Assembly: GCA_003550325.1 (NCBI GenBank)
Contig: QKWP01001109.1
Span: 18,023-82,022 of the forward strand
From: Gigaspora rosea
Taxonomy: Eukaryota; Glomeromycota; Glomeromycetes; Diversisporales; Gigasporaceae
Length of the DNA stretch: 64,000 bases
Direction of reading: 5' to 3'
Part shown: positions 46,200 to 58,440 of the stretch, in pieces
How positions within the stretch are numbered: the first letter of the stretch is position 1
Layout: every line of letters starts with the position of its first letter
Program-made: the position numbers and the translations under genes
The notes under the pieces: generated by a model
The model's input: the letters and a program-made list of their open reading frames with translations, nothing else
Databases searched by the model: none
What the model was told of the DNA's origin: nothing

Positions 46200-46765
46200 T
46201 TTTGCGAGCGGTTGCTATAATGGCTGTCCTCCAGGGGTACTGGAATCATTTCTATGAAGACATCTGGAAAGAAAGGTGGGATCAAATAATCAGCTGGGAA
46301 AAAAGACTAGGGATAATGAAACAGTCAAAACGACCAGAATCATGCAGGTTTACTAATGGTGAAGCCGGCCCGTCAGTACAGAGGAACATTAATAAAGGAG
46401 TAGGAGTAGGATTGAGTAAATATAAGAAACAAGGAACTTCTAATTCGATAGTGAGACAGAAAGAAGGGAAAAGGGACATTACACTGTTAGAAATAAACTA
46501 TGCAACATTAGTTGCAATGGAAAACTTTATTAAAACTGGTAGGAAACCCTACTGGTATAGTTCTTGATGATATTTTGACGTTGAGACCCAACTTCCAGAA
46601 GTTGGTGTGACAGGTCGTATTTGGGCACTCCTTGAAGCAGCCGAATAAGGTTAGGCTTATATATTAGGTGGATAGATTAGATAGTTTATTTTTCTTCTTA
46701 GATATAAATTATGTAATTAACCTAGCTAAGCTCTAGCAAGACCGTCAAAGAATAAAAAAAAAAAG
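46200..46765 (+). mobile_element. LINE ORF2 C-terminal tail and 3' end
   Basis: The frame at 46202-46567 encodes YWNHFYEDIWKERWDQIISW and ends NFIKTGRKPYWYSS. This parallels the minus-strand copy at 50800-50425 (GFYDSIWKERYIRV ... EYIKSGFKPLWFGF). It is followed by the shared GTGACAGGTCGTATTTGGG tail and a poly(A) tract at about 46753. It is a 5'-truncated LINE. Confidence 0.75.
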
Positions 46766-46769
46766 TTAA

Positions 46770-48790
46770 TTTTGCGAGCAGTATTAAGGAAGTTATTCAA
46801 GATAAAAATTATAATATCCAGCATGTTGTGTACTTTTATTTCAGCTTAGAGAATATAGGGTGCATTTTAATAAATTTAGAGCAATTGTACAAAAATTGGG
46901 CAAAAAATATTTTAGTAGACAAATTTGTCTGCTAGATAGTTTAAGGAATAATAAGTTAATAACCAAATATAACAATATAAGAATAGCAATTTTTAATATT
47001 AAGGTTTAAATAATTAGAAAAATATTAAGAAACACTTATATCATTTAAAACTTATAGACTAGATTTAATTATATTGCAAAAAACAAATTTAAATAATACA
47101 TAAATACAAAAATTTCTTAAAGAACTTTGAATGTACAACTTTATTTGGACTGCAAAAACAGCACTCTTGGCTAAAAACAAAGAAAGTTTATTCAAAGAAA
47201 CAAAAGAGTTATTCAAAAAAAGAATATTTGAAATGAATTTCTTTTTAGACAACAGCAATTTTAAGTTCAAATATGTATGCCCTACCTACAATAGAAGAAA
47301 AGCAAGTTTTTATAATATATGAAGATCTACAAAAAAGGAAGGTCTATTAATATTTTTGTAGTCAATTTTAATACTAATTTGAACTTAAAGATTAATAGAA
47401 TAAGCCAAGCTCTCTCACATAATGATCCTATTAGACAAAAACTTACAGAAATAATAGAAGAAATAACAGATACAGCAATATTAGCTAAGCAGTTTCCTTT
47501 TTTCACTTTTTACCAAATAACAAAAGTTCAAAATTTGATAGCTATAAGGCTATATATTCATAGAAAACCAATATGCTCAATATTGTTAGAAGGCATTTAC
47601 AAAATTTGGAAATTCTAATCATTTAATAGTTATAAGTAAGCTATGTTTTAAAAAAATATTAGCTATAGAGCATACTAGTGGTCGGAAACCAAAAGCTTAC
47701 AAATAAATTAGTATGTAATGGGTCATTAATAAACTAAAAACTTTACAAAGTCAAAAAAAATAGAACATCTACAAGAGCAAAATATAGTTGATAGTAAGAA
47801 CAACTAAAATTTCTAGGGCACTAGAATGTATCATTAAAAGCTTAACAAAAAAATTACTAAGTTAGAAAGTAGAATTGTGAGAAAGTATAATCTAAATGAT
47901 TTGAAACTTAATGGAGAAACTAAAGAATAATCTCTATAATGAACTTACAGAACTGGCTGATAAGTGCCAAATTTAGTCCAAAGCTAGATAGATTGAAAGT
48001 GGTAAAAAGTCAACCAAATGCTTCTTTAATTAATACAAAATAAAGCATTTGACATTCATTACCAAAAAGATTAAAAATCCTGAACAACCTTCTTAGTCTG
48101 CCTAAGAGAAATTTTGCATTATTATGAAAAAATATACTATTTCAAGCCAATAAATAATAATAAAGTTCTAGAACTTATTGAGGACCTTCCAATTGTTATA
48201 TTACTAGATAACAAAGATTTAACAAAACCTATTTCTAAGGAGAAAATGTGCAAGTAATTAGAAATCTTCCAAAGAATAAGACCCAAGTTCAAATAGAATT
48301 ATATACAATTTTTTAAAAAGTTAAAAGAAGAATATAGTGCACCTTGGAAAAAATTTTTAATAACATATTAACTATAGGAGAAATGCTAAACTTCTGGTAC
48401 AAGAATATAATTACATTAATCCAAAAAAATCAACAAGGCTTGAATAAATTAATAATTGGAGTCCAATTTTATTAATGAACAATAACTGATAATGTAAAGA
48501 TTTTTATAAAGATCATGGCCAATAGGTTTAATAAAATCTGTTATAAATTAATAAATATGTACCAACAAGTATTCATTAAAGGTAAATATATTATAGATCC
48601 TGCTTTGATATTATATTGACAATAAGAAGTAAAAAACAATCTACTAAACAATATTGACTACATTTTCTTAACCAAAAAAAAACATTTAATAGAATTAATT
48701 GCTAATATCTTTGAAAAAATAAACCTTGATCCTACCTTTATTTGACTTGTAAAAACTTGATTCTCAGAAAAAAAGAATTATATTAGATGA
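46770..48790 (+). mobile_element. LINE remnant with reverse transcriptase
   Basis: From about 47870 the plus-strand frames give recognisable LINE pieces: KCFFNLYK-like, EKFCIIMKKYTISSQ, LIEDLPIVILL, EYSAPWKKFLITY, then the RT region (an NNWSPILLMNN-like block, KIMANRFNKICYKLINKY, IDPALDILLTIRS-like) broken by many stops. Similar matrix-like sequence at 47131-47618 has no firm assignment. The RT palm ends where the inverted-repeat element at about 48795 begins. Confidence 0.6.
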
Positions 48791-48794
48791 GCGC

Positions 48795-50030
48795 TATTTA
48801 TTATCTGATTTTTTAAGATAGAGGGGTCTGAAAATTATCAGGTCCTAATAGTAGATAACTTTTGATTGGCTAAAATGTTTTAAAATTTTAAAAAATTTTA
48901 AACTTATTAATATTAAATAAATTTTGAACCAGTGATCCATTTTGGATAATTTTACTACCAAAATGTTTGTCTCAATGAACGATTCCTATGAGCCTAAAAT
49001 CATCAAAATCCAATTACTAGATTCCTTGATCATTATAGATTTGTATTGCTTTAATTAGTTTTGTATATATTAAAAATGGCCTTTACTAAAACACACCTAT
49101 GGTGGTTTACACCATATTATATAAAACTATTAGAATAGCCAATCAAAATTTAAGATTAGGTATAACAAAAAATTTTTATTTTTTTAAAAAAACATTTATA
49201 TCACAAAATTTTGCTTATGAAACCACCTTTGGGGCTCTAATAAAAAAAATTTCTTGCTAAATTTTGTATATACTAATGCTCAATAAAAATTTCAGACCTT
49301 ACCCTAACCCTAAAGTAACTAAAATTTATTTTTTGATTTGTAAAAATTTATTTTTTTCTTTTTGTTATACAGATTTGCAAATCTAATTTATCTATGATAG
49401 TAAAACACCATAAGTGCATTTTATAATAATTGTTAAAATTATTATTAAAACTTTAATATTGAATAACTTTTGAATTGGTGGTCTGTTTTAGATGATTTTA
49501 CTACCAAAATGCACACTCAGTGAGATGATTCTAATGACCTAAAATCTTTAAATTCTGATCATGAAATTCCAAGATCGTTATATATTTGTGTATTTTAATA
49601 AAAAATCTATTAAATCAATTAAAATAATACAAATCTATAATAATCTTGGAATTCTATAATTAGAATTTAATAATTTTAGATTTATTAGAATTGTCTCACT
49701 AAAATGAGCATTTTGGTAGTAAAATAATCTAAAACGGATCACTGGTTCAAAAGTTATTCAATATTAAAGTTTATAAGATCTTTAATAATAATTTTTAATT
49801 AAAGCAATACAAATTTATAATGATCTTGGGATCCAGTGATTGAATTATGATGATTTTAGGCCTGTTAGAATCATCTTATTGAGACTAACATTTTGGTAGT
49901 AAAATTATCCAAAACAGACCACTAGTTAAAATTAATTTAAAATTAAAGTTTTAAAATTTTTTAAAATTTTAAAAAATTTTAGCCAATCAAATTGCAGTAT
50001 TTATGATCAGGTAGAGGGAAAGGGGAGCCT
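48795..50030. mobile_element. Palindromic element with paired inner copies
   Basis: Left arm: TATCTGATTTTTTAAG, then AACCAGTGATCC and TACTACCAAAATGT, about 48800-49080. It is mirrored at about 49795-50020. A second, smaller mirrored pair of the same motif sits inside (49450-49560 and 49650-49770). The left end resembles the left end of the unit at 60122. No gene is inside. Confidence 0.6.
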
Positions 50031-50329
50031 CTTAGTAGCAAAATATTAGCTGATAAATGGCCTCCCTTTACAGATGCAGGATTAATATCAGAATTCAAAA
50101 AGAGATATAGCAAAGGAATTTGCTGTTCCCACTTCTTTATATTCTTCATTTGAATCTCTTTTAAAATCAATAAATCAAAAGCTTCAAGAGATCAAGGTAC
50201 AAGAGCAAATGGCTGCATACACAGAAGACTTGACAATTTTTTTTGGCTTTGACAGCCTCGTCGATGCTTTATTTTATATAATACTATTGTAATACTTAAT
50301 ACAATATTACAAATTTACTATACTACAAA
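50031..50329. other. Unassigned coding-like remnant
   Basis: A plus-strand frame reads EFAVPTSLYSSFESLLKSI then LQEIKVQEQMAAYTED, and then ends. It looks once-coding in an element-rich context, probably TE debris. No family is recognised. Confidence 0.3.
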
Positions 50330-52300
50330 TAAAAAGCCCGGCATTATCTGGTTTGCTTCGTGAGTACCTAGATGTGACCTGTCGCACTGGCTTATGGGAA
50401 AGCCAGGTTTCTGGGTTAGCTCTGTTAAAAACCAAACCATAGTGGTTTGAAACCACTTTTAATATACTCCTCTATTGCCTTTGTCCAAGAAGGGTCAGCT
50501 TCTCTTCTTTTTGATACTTTGGTGTTTTCTTCACTAGTAACACTTTGCTTTGGACCACTTGTCGCTACAACATTCTTTTTTTTGTCTTTGTCCAAAGGAC
50601 CAGATTTTTTCATGCTTCTTGTGATTCTTGTGCTTTTTTTTTATTCTGCAACTCTTATATACCTTTCTTTCCAAATAGAATCGTAAAAGCCATTCCGTAT
50701 TAAAAAAAGAAAAATCTTCATACAGATCCTAAGATTCCTTCATCTGATTTCTCTAGTTTTCAACTCTTTAAAGATACTTTCTGAAAGCGCCCCTTGGCTA
50801 AATGTACTCTAAGAGATGCTTTCTTCCATCGCTAAGTTTTACACCAAAAAGAATCTTCTTAAAGTCTTTTAAAGGCACTAGACTTCTTTCTTCCGCTGAA
50901 AGTTCCTTCCAAACAACCTCTGAGGCCACTATTTCAATATTCTGCCATGTTGCTCTTGCAAACTGTAAAATGTTCAAGGGTTTCCAGCACATTCTCACTA
51001 TACAGCTTACAACTGGTATTCTTGTATATTTCTGGTCTTTGCCTTCCTAACTCCTGCAATAATATCAGCTCATTATACAGAACTTTCAACCAAAAAGCTA
51101 AACATTTACCTCTTGCTATTGAGTTACATTTTACTCCTGACAGTTCTCTTAGGTGTGACTAAAATAACTGCTAATAAAATAGCTTCTTACTATCATCCTT
51201 TCGCTCTAGACTTTTGTAAGTACCTGAGGCTTTCCATTCTGTGCCAATTTGGGCATTTTGTATTTTTTTAATAAAAGATCTTATTCTTGTTCTACTACAT
51301 ATTTTTTCCAACTAAGGCTGTATGACAACCAGTCATTCGTTTCTGGTATGATATCTACTATCATACCCTGTCTGGCTCCCTACTTTGCAAGAAAATCAGC
51401 TCCATCATTCCAGAAATTGTTGTTATAGCTTTTGTTTAATAAGCTCTAACTTAATATACTTCATTTGTACTAGCCCTGAATCTTCATCTGTACATCATAG
51501 TTTTTAAGTGTAAAGGGTATATAGATTATTTCTATTAATAAACTAGTCACTAAAAATTTTATATTTAATAATAAAGAAAATTTTTATTAAGTAACCATAT
51601 TAAATTTTTAAATAAAATTGTAGAGGAGGTTTTTCTGATTCTAACGGTGGTTAAATCATTAAAATTGGCTTAGTAGAATCTATTTTTATCTTCATGACCC
51701 TATTTTACTTATTGTTTATACGTGATTTGATTGGCCAATTTGTGATTACCCCCGCCGCCTCACAAAAGTTAATACTATAAAAACTTTATCAAATTTTATT
51801 CAAAGTTAATAAAATTTTTATGATATGTGTAATTTTTTATTACAAACAATTTTTACTTAGTACATAAATACAATTTATATAGTAAAAATTAACTTTTATA
51901 TGTAGCAACTTTTAAATTCGCAGTAAAAATATTTTTGATCACTCGTTTATTAATAGAAATGATCTACTTACCCTCTACTCTTAACTTTACACCATTTTGA
52001 GATCGCATCTAGGTATCTTTTCCCACCTCTTATACATTCAATTGCAACTACACTATCTGTATGAATTAAAACTATACTATTAATATGGACTGTTAAAAAA
52101 ACTAGCCAAATGGCTACTAATTCTGGCTTCGAATATGAAGGCCAGTTTTCCAATTTAGCAAAACCCTCCAAAACAGTTCTAGACCTTTTACTATCTGTCT
52201 GTAACCAACCTGCATCCATAACTAGTACCTCCTCTTTAAAAAAGAGAACCATCCATATAAAAGATAAATTCACTCTTCTTTTAACCTAAATTGAATCTAA
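50330..52300 (-). mobile_element. LINE 3' half with RNase H
   Basis: The minus-strand frame 52273-51968 gives YSKPELVAIWLVFLTVHINS then IVLIHTDSVVAIECIRGG, an RNase H domain as found after the RT in these LINEs. Downstream are FARATWQNIEIVASEVVWKE and LSDGRKHLLEYI (50998-50798), then the C-terminal tail ending EEYIKSGFKPLWFGF (50425). The shared tail AGTGCGACAGGTCACATCTAG follows at about 50390-50365. It is broken by many stops. Confidence 0.75.
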
Positions 52301-52820
52301 TCTGTTCATTTAACAAATCCTTTAAAACTGGATCAAATCTTTGCTTATCCAATATTTTCAGTTCTTTTTGTTCTACCAGTTTTAACTGCACCAGTTTTTC
52401 ACCTGCTTTCGAGACAAGTTCTTTTTTAATTTTATCCTTTTTCTTTAAAAGACTTGAAAATTAGAATAGTATTATGGAATAAATAGAGAAGTATCTCAAA
52501 GCTTATTCAAAAATACAAATTGGCTTCAAATACTAGAATTAATAAAACCAAATCAGCTTCAATCCCTTTAACACAGGGTACCAAGAATACTAATTTTAAT
52601 AAACTGCAAGGGTTCAAAGTCTAAAAACAATGAGACAATAAAATCCTGAAGTATAAGCTGAACTATAATAGGGACTTAAATAAAGAAGAGTGGCCAAGCA
52701 TAGTAAAAAAATCAAAAGTATAATAAAACAAATATCAAACTAAAACTTACTTTTTAAGGGTAGAATTGTCATAGCAAAAGTACTCTTCATCTCCCATATT
52801 TGGTACATAGTATACTAGAG

Positions 52821-53072
52821 CAGTGTTGTCACTTGGACGTGTCCATACTATGTTTTTTGTCCAATGTCCAAGATTGTCCAAAATCGTCCAAGCCTATGTC
52901 CCATGTTTAACTAATCAATAAAGTAATTTAAAAAAATATATAATTATGTATTTTTTTAAGTGCTGGACTCATTGGTGAAAAAATTAAAATAAATTATCTT
53001 AACAAAATTTTTAGTAATTTTAATTTGAAAAAATGTCCAAAATGTCCAAAAAACGTCCAAGTGACAACACTG
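52821..53072. mobile_element. 252-bp hAT MITE
   Basis: CAGTGTTGTCACTTGGACGT at the left is mirrored exactly at the right. TACTAGAG is duplicated at 52813-52820 and 53073-53080 (8 bp). GTCCAA motifs recur inside as subterminal repeats. Confidence 0.96.
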
Positions 53073-53149
53073 TACTAGAGCATACTTGGCTTTTCTAACA
53101 AGAAAATTTTTCTGAAATTAATAACCTTTAATTGAGTAAATTAAAAACA

Positions 53150-54030
53150 AAACAAGACTCCTATCCAGACACTTGATCTTTTAACAAAATCAAAATATAG
53201 TGGACTTGCAGCCACAATTTAAAGAATATGATTAATACAAGACTGCTCTCAGTTTGGATTAAGTTGCTCACAAATAAAATGTTTTGGACTAAGGTTGAAA
53301 AAAAATGATAGAAATAGCATTACAATACAAAAAACAAATTATACTAAAAGCTGCACTTAACTCAATATCTTGCAAAAGCTGGAATTGAATGCATGAAAAG
53401 AGTTGAGAGTAAAATAAAATTAGATTCAAGAAACTGGCTATGGCAGCCAGAGATATTAAATTAGCAAATATATGAAAATCAAAGTTCAGAAAATAGTAGA
53501 ATTCTTAAGAGACAAATCTCTATCACCTACATTATCACAAAGGAATTCGATAAATGAAGAGTCAGAAACCTTTTTTTGAAAATAGATGTCAATTAAATGG
53601 GTTAATAACAATCATAAAGACATTTTTTGGTGATTATATCATAAAGCCCTTCCCTTGGGTTACCGATTAACACATATAATACAAGATGATAATAGCGATT
53701 GCCTAGAATGTTCAAAGGAACTTCAAAACATAGAACATTTTGGGCTAAAATGTAGGATTGCCAAAACAGTGTGAAAAGCTGCATATGAGCTAATAAAGGG
53801 ACAAAATTAGAAAGCCCCAGGTAATTGGAACAAAATCTTCATGCTATTATATATACAAAATAAAGCAAAGCAGAATATTGCAATGTGGATCCATATTATC
53901 ATGGAATATGAAATTTGGTACTGTTATATGCAGTCTAGATAGGGTAGCACTACTATACCAGATCCAATACTCCATATATAATTAAAAACAGAATTATGAA
54001 AGAAATAAGAGTTATATGTTCCAAATAAAA
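53150..54030 (+). mobile_element. LINE C-terminal zinc-binding region, decayed
   Basis: Plus-strand frames give ALPLGYRLTHIIQDDNSDCL then ECSKELQNIEHFGLKCRIAK, the cysteine/histidine zinc motif that follows the RT in many LINEs. It is in the same orientation as the RT remnant at 47.7-48.8 kb and may be part of that element, separated by later insertions. Confidence 0.65.
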
Positions 54031-54041
54031 TAGCAATAACA

Positions 54042-54502
54042 CATATGCTCCGATTTTTGGAATTTATAAGTAGAGCTTATTTTTTTAAAACTTTAAAGCT
54101 AAATAATTTTTGATCTACTGGTTCGTTTTAAATGATTTTACTACCAAAATGTTTGTCTCTTTGAGACGATTCCAACGAGCCCAAAATCATTAAAACCCAA
54201 TCACAGGATCATGAGAAAATGCGCTGTCAAATAAGTGACGCACCTATAGGGTGAAGAAATTGGTTAAACATAAGTCTAACAAATTTCATCACACTAAAAG
54301 TGCGTCACTTATTTGACAGCGCATTTTCTCATGATCCTGTGATTGGGTTTTAATGATTTTGGGCTCGTTGGAATCGTCTCAAAGAGACGAACATTTTGGT
54401 AGTAAAATCATTTAAAACGGACCAGTAGATCAAAAATTATTTAGCTTTAAAGTTTTAAAAAAAATAAGCTCTATTTATAAATTCTAAAAATCGGAGCATA
54501 TG
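54042..54502. mobile_element. 461-bp near-perfect palindrome element
   Basis: Arms 54042-54243 and 54301-54502 (about 202 bp) are almost exact inverses, from CATATGCTCCGATTTTTGGA outward to GCGCTGTCAAATAAGTGACG inward, with a 57-bp loop. It contains the ACTACCAAAATGTTTGTCTC motif shared with 48795-50030. The low divergence between arms implies recent formation or conversion. Confidence 0.92.
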
Positions 54503-54974
54503 AACATTAGAGAAACCCTATTAGTGTAGGAAATTAGTGTTTTCAAAGTTCTCATGAGAACACTATTATAAATTTGTAAACAGTAAAATTTTATTACTGT
54601 ACTATTAAAAAATTTTTTAAGAACAGTAAAATAATAATAATATTCTTATAAGTATAATAATTAGATATATAATTTTATACCAAAACAAAAAATTGATAAA
54701 AATTCTTATTAAAAGGGATTTTAATTTGCTATAATAGTGACAATAACACTATTTATATTGGTACTTTTTTTTAGTGAGAACACTAACCAATTGGTTGAGA
54801 ACACTTGTAGCTAATATACTTTCTTATGAGAACAGTGTTTGAGTTCGAAACTTCTAACACTAAACTCTATATAGAGGTTTAACAGCAAACAACTAGAAAG
54901 TAGACAAATGCTTAACTTGTTAATGTGATATTTAAGTATTAAATAAATTACACCTACTGGTGTTGCTCTATAGA
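54503..54974. repeat. Region with repeated (T/G)GAGAACACT motifs
   Basis: GTTCTCATGAGAACAC at about 54550-54565, GTGAGAACACT (54775), TGAGAACACTTG (54799) and TTATGAGAACAGTG (54823) form a loose inverted arrangement. No gene is present. Confidence 0.4.
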
Positions 54975-56128
54975 AAGGGTTAAAAAAATTACTGAATTAG
55001 AAAAAATTTTTTACAAACTATTAGATTGTATTTTTAATGAAACAAAGCATAATATTGAAACTTTAATTAATGAATGCACAAATATGTATATTATATCAGA
55101 TGAGTGGTTGAATTTGGTGCAGGAACATTGGACAAATTATATTGTTACAACCCAAAACCATTTTTTTTATGCCATATCCAACTAGTAAAAAATGTTAAAC
55201 TGGAGAAGCCATTGCTAAAAATTTAAAAAAGCAATCATTGAAATTGGATTTATTAAGATTTATGCTATAATTACAGATAATGGTTCTGTGATAAAAAAGG
55301 CTTGCCGATTACTAGAATTAAAATATTCTAAGATTATATTTTTGGGCTATATTGCCCACAGTTTAAGTTTTTTGATTGGCAATATTATAAAGATATCATA
55401 GTGTTCTAATATTTTAAAAAATGTTAATAAAATTGTTTCATATTTTCATTCATATCAGATTCCAATGGCAATTTAAAACTAGGGCTGTTAATCAGTCCAG
55501 TCTGAACTGACAGTCCTTCAATCTATCCAGGGATCAGGCCAGTCTGGTCCTTTTAGGACGGACTGAAAGGATCATTGGTTTTAATAGTTAATATTAAATA
55601 AACTATGATAATATACATTTTGAAACAACTATAAAATAATGTTTTTGGTTAAATTCAATCACAAACCCCTTAGTTTGTTAAACAAGATTAAACTACATTT
55701 AATGTATAATGAGAATGGACTGTTATTAACATTAATAAAATAGAGAAATTTATTAATAACAGCAATGGCGTGATCAGTTGATTTACAATTTTCACTGTAT
55801 TTGTGTGAAATATTCATTATTTTGAAACACGAGTTTGAAACAAGCTAGTGATTAATTTAGCTAAGGATTTTTAATGATAAAAATTATAATTTGTATTCGA
55901 CTAAATTAACTATTAGCTTGTCTCAAACTCGTGTTCCAAACAACGCCTATATGCAAATACAAGATTATCTAACTATTATGTCTACTAGTGTTACATGTGA
56001 ACAACTATTTATTTAGTTTAGCTGGATTAACAGTTACTAAATCACGAAATTCTCTTGATAATGAAACAATTCGGGCTATTTTGTGTTTAAAATCTTGGTT
56101 ACTGAAGACTTATTATTATAAATTTTAA
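54975..56128 (+). pseudogene. Second hAT transposase remnant
   Basis: Frames give MYIISDEWLNLVQEHWTNYI, YAIITDNGSVIKKACRLLEL and IAHSLSFLIGNIIKIS (RNase H-like core), then after an insertion LFSLAGLTVTKSRNSLDNET and IRAILCLKSWLL (C-terminal dimerisation region, 56010-56100). The second Asp motif reads ITDNGS, retained here. Stops and an internal insertion (about 55480-55950) make it dead. It is a different lineage from the transposase at 26729-29277. Confidence 0.75.
55480..55955. mobile_element. Insertion within the hAT remnant, with hairpin
   Basis: It begins TAGGGCTGTTAATCAGTCC, a hAT-like end. It contains an inverted pair: ACACGAGTTTGAAACAAGCT at about 55828 and its mirror AGCTTGTCTCAAACTCGTGT at about 55915. 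A matching right end for the first motif was not found. Confidence 0.5.
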
Positions 56129-56505
56129 TTTTACAAAATTTTTTTCCTGCTAGCAGGCTTTTTTTATATATGTATATAATTTTAAAGTGCTTAGAAAATA
56201 TATATAAAACTTTTAAACTATAACATTTTACCAATTAAAATTTTTTTGATTTTGACTTAGAAATAACCCGATATTAGTAGTATACTTTATTTTTTATATT
56301 TTTTTATTAAATAAATTAGGTTTACAAATTTTTAAGTATTAAACAAACATGTAAATGCTAACAATATTATATTAATAAAATTTTTTTTCTATGCAAGTAA
56401 CATTTAGTCATTTTGTTAATTTACTTTAAGATTTTTATATATTAAGACAATTCTTGTTTTGAATCAGTACAAGACTGAACATTTGGAGTGACCAATGGGT
56501 GGCAA

Positions 56506-56802
56506 TCAATAAATCGACAATCACTTCACCGACATAACATTTCACTGACAATTAATCACCGACACGTTCATTTTACCAACAGTTTATTTCACCGAAGCTC
56601 ATTTCACTGACAAAGTAATTCTGATCATTGTCATTAGAGTCAGAGTAGAATTAGGTAGAATTAAGGCTAAAGTTAGGATGCTTTTTGAAAAAAAAACTTG
56701 TTGGTGAAATGAACTTCAGTGAAACAAACTGTTGGTAAAATGAACTTGTCAGTGAGTATTTGTCAGTAAAATGTTATGTCGGTGAAGTGACTGTTAGCGA
56801 AA
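56506..56802. mobile_element. Palindrome built of CAC(C/T)GACA repeats
   Basis: Arms of about 107 bp (56506-56612 and 56694-56802) are inverse copies. Within each arm a roughly 10-25-bp motif recurs (TTCACCGACA, TTCACTGACA, TTTACCAACAG, TTCACCGAAG). A short relative is at about 43780-43812. It is a noncoding, MITE-like structure. Confidence 0.8.
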
Positions 56803-57231
56803 TAATATGAACCCATGCCCAATTATAATTATATTATTTAATCAAATTATCGAATGTTAAGTGGTTAAAAGTGACAAAATATCTTTTTAACTGATTTTAA
56901 CTATAATGTTCATATTTACGAAGTATTAAATGATGTTATTTTGCTATTTGCTATATTAATCTATACTAGTATTACCTGGTGTAAAGCTTGTCTATATTAT
57001 AAATTTAATGTGTTTTAATTAAGAATATGAATTTAATATTTGTTTGTTTATTATATTTATTTAATAGATCAATATAAATCAATTATACTTTAAACTTATA
57101 CTGACTTTCTGTAAGTATATAATAATAAAATTATATTATACAAGTGTAAGTAGGGCGCCGCTGGCACCCTTTAATAATATAAAGTGCCCATAATGAACGA
57201 AACTCAATTTTTTTAAAATTTCGCTATGTCC
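56803..57231. other. AT-rich intergenic
   Basis: No gene, repeat or element boundary is recognised. Confidence 0.4.
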
Positions 57232-58440
57232 CAATTATCATGCTAAATTCCATACTAACTATTATGCTACACCCATACTATTATGCATGCTACATACTAA
57301 CCACCATGCTACTAACTATCTTGCTATGTCCCGAACTTCCATGCTTTTACTATCATGCTACATTCATTATCATGCGAAACGTTAGTACTGTATTAAAAAA
57401 AAATATACTATTGTATTACTAATGCCTCGACTATTATGCATACCTATATTAACTATTATGCTACTAACTATTTTGCTACATCCTGACCTATCATGCTTGT
57501 TAGTACTGTATTACAGTAAAAAAATATTACCGTTATTAACTATCTTTCTATGTTCTGAACTATCATGCCTCTACTATCGTATGTTCATTATTGCGCTACA
57601 TTCCGTTCGTTCTAAAGAAAAGAAGCATTAGTACTGTACATAAAAAAAAAAATAAAAAAATTTACTGTGTTACTAACGTCCCAAACTATCATGCATCTAC
57701 TATCTACTATTGTGCTATGTTTCGTTCTAAAGAAAAAATGAAATGTTAGTAGTGTATAAAAAAAAATAAAAAAAAATACTACCATGTTACTAAATATCTT
57801 GATATGTCCCGAAGCATTATGTTCCTACTATTATGCTACATTAGTTATTGCTCGAAATGTTGGTATTGTATCAAAATAAAAAATTAAAAATAAAAAAAAT
57901 ACCATTATGTTACTAACTATCTTGCTACGTCCTGAACTATCATGTTTCTACTATCTTACGTTCTGTTCTAAAGAAAAAAAGAAACGTTAGAAAAAAAAAA
58001 ACTATCATGCTACTAACTATCTTGCTACGTCCCAAACTATCATGCTTTTACTATTGTATGTTCGTTATTGTGCTATATTCAGTTCTAAAAAAAAAAATGA
58101 AACGTTAGTGCTGTGTATATATGTACAAAAAAATAAAATAAAAAATATTACTATGTTACTAACACTCTGAACTATCATACTTCAATTATTGTACTATGTT
58201 CGTTATCATGCTACATTCCATTCTAAAGAAAAAAAGAATTGTACAGTACATAAAAAAAAAAGTCATTACAGTGCTACTAACTATTTTGCTACGTCCCAAA
58301 CCATCATACTTCTACTATCATACTACGTTCATTATCGCACGAAAAGTTAGTATTGTATTAAAAAAAAAAGAAAAAAAATACTATTGTACTACTAACCATT
58401 ATGCTTATACTATCGTGCGTTCATTATCCATATCTCAGTT
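57232..58440. repeat. Satellite-like array, ~9-10 units of 100-140 bp
   Basis: Each unit has TACTAACTATCTTGCTACGTC, then GAACTATCATGCTTCTACTA, then GCTACATTCCGTTCTAAAG, then GAAACGTTAGTACTGTA and an A-rich tract. Units differ by indels. Short open frames across it are artefacts. Confidence 0.88.
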
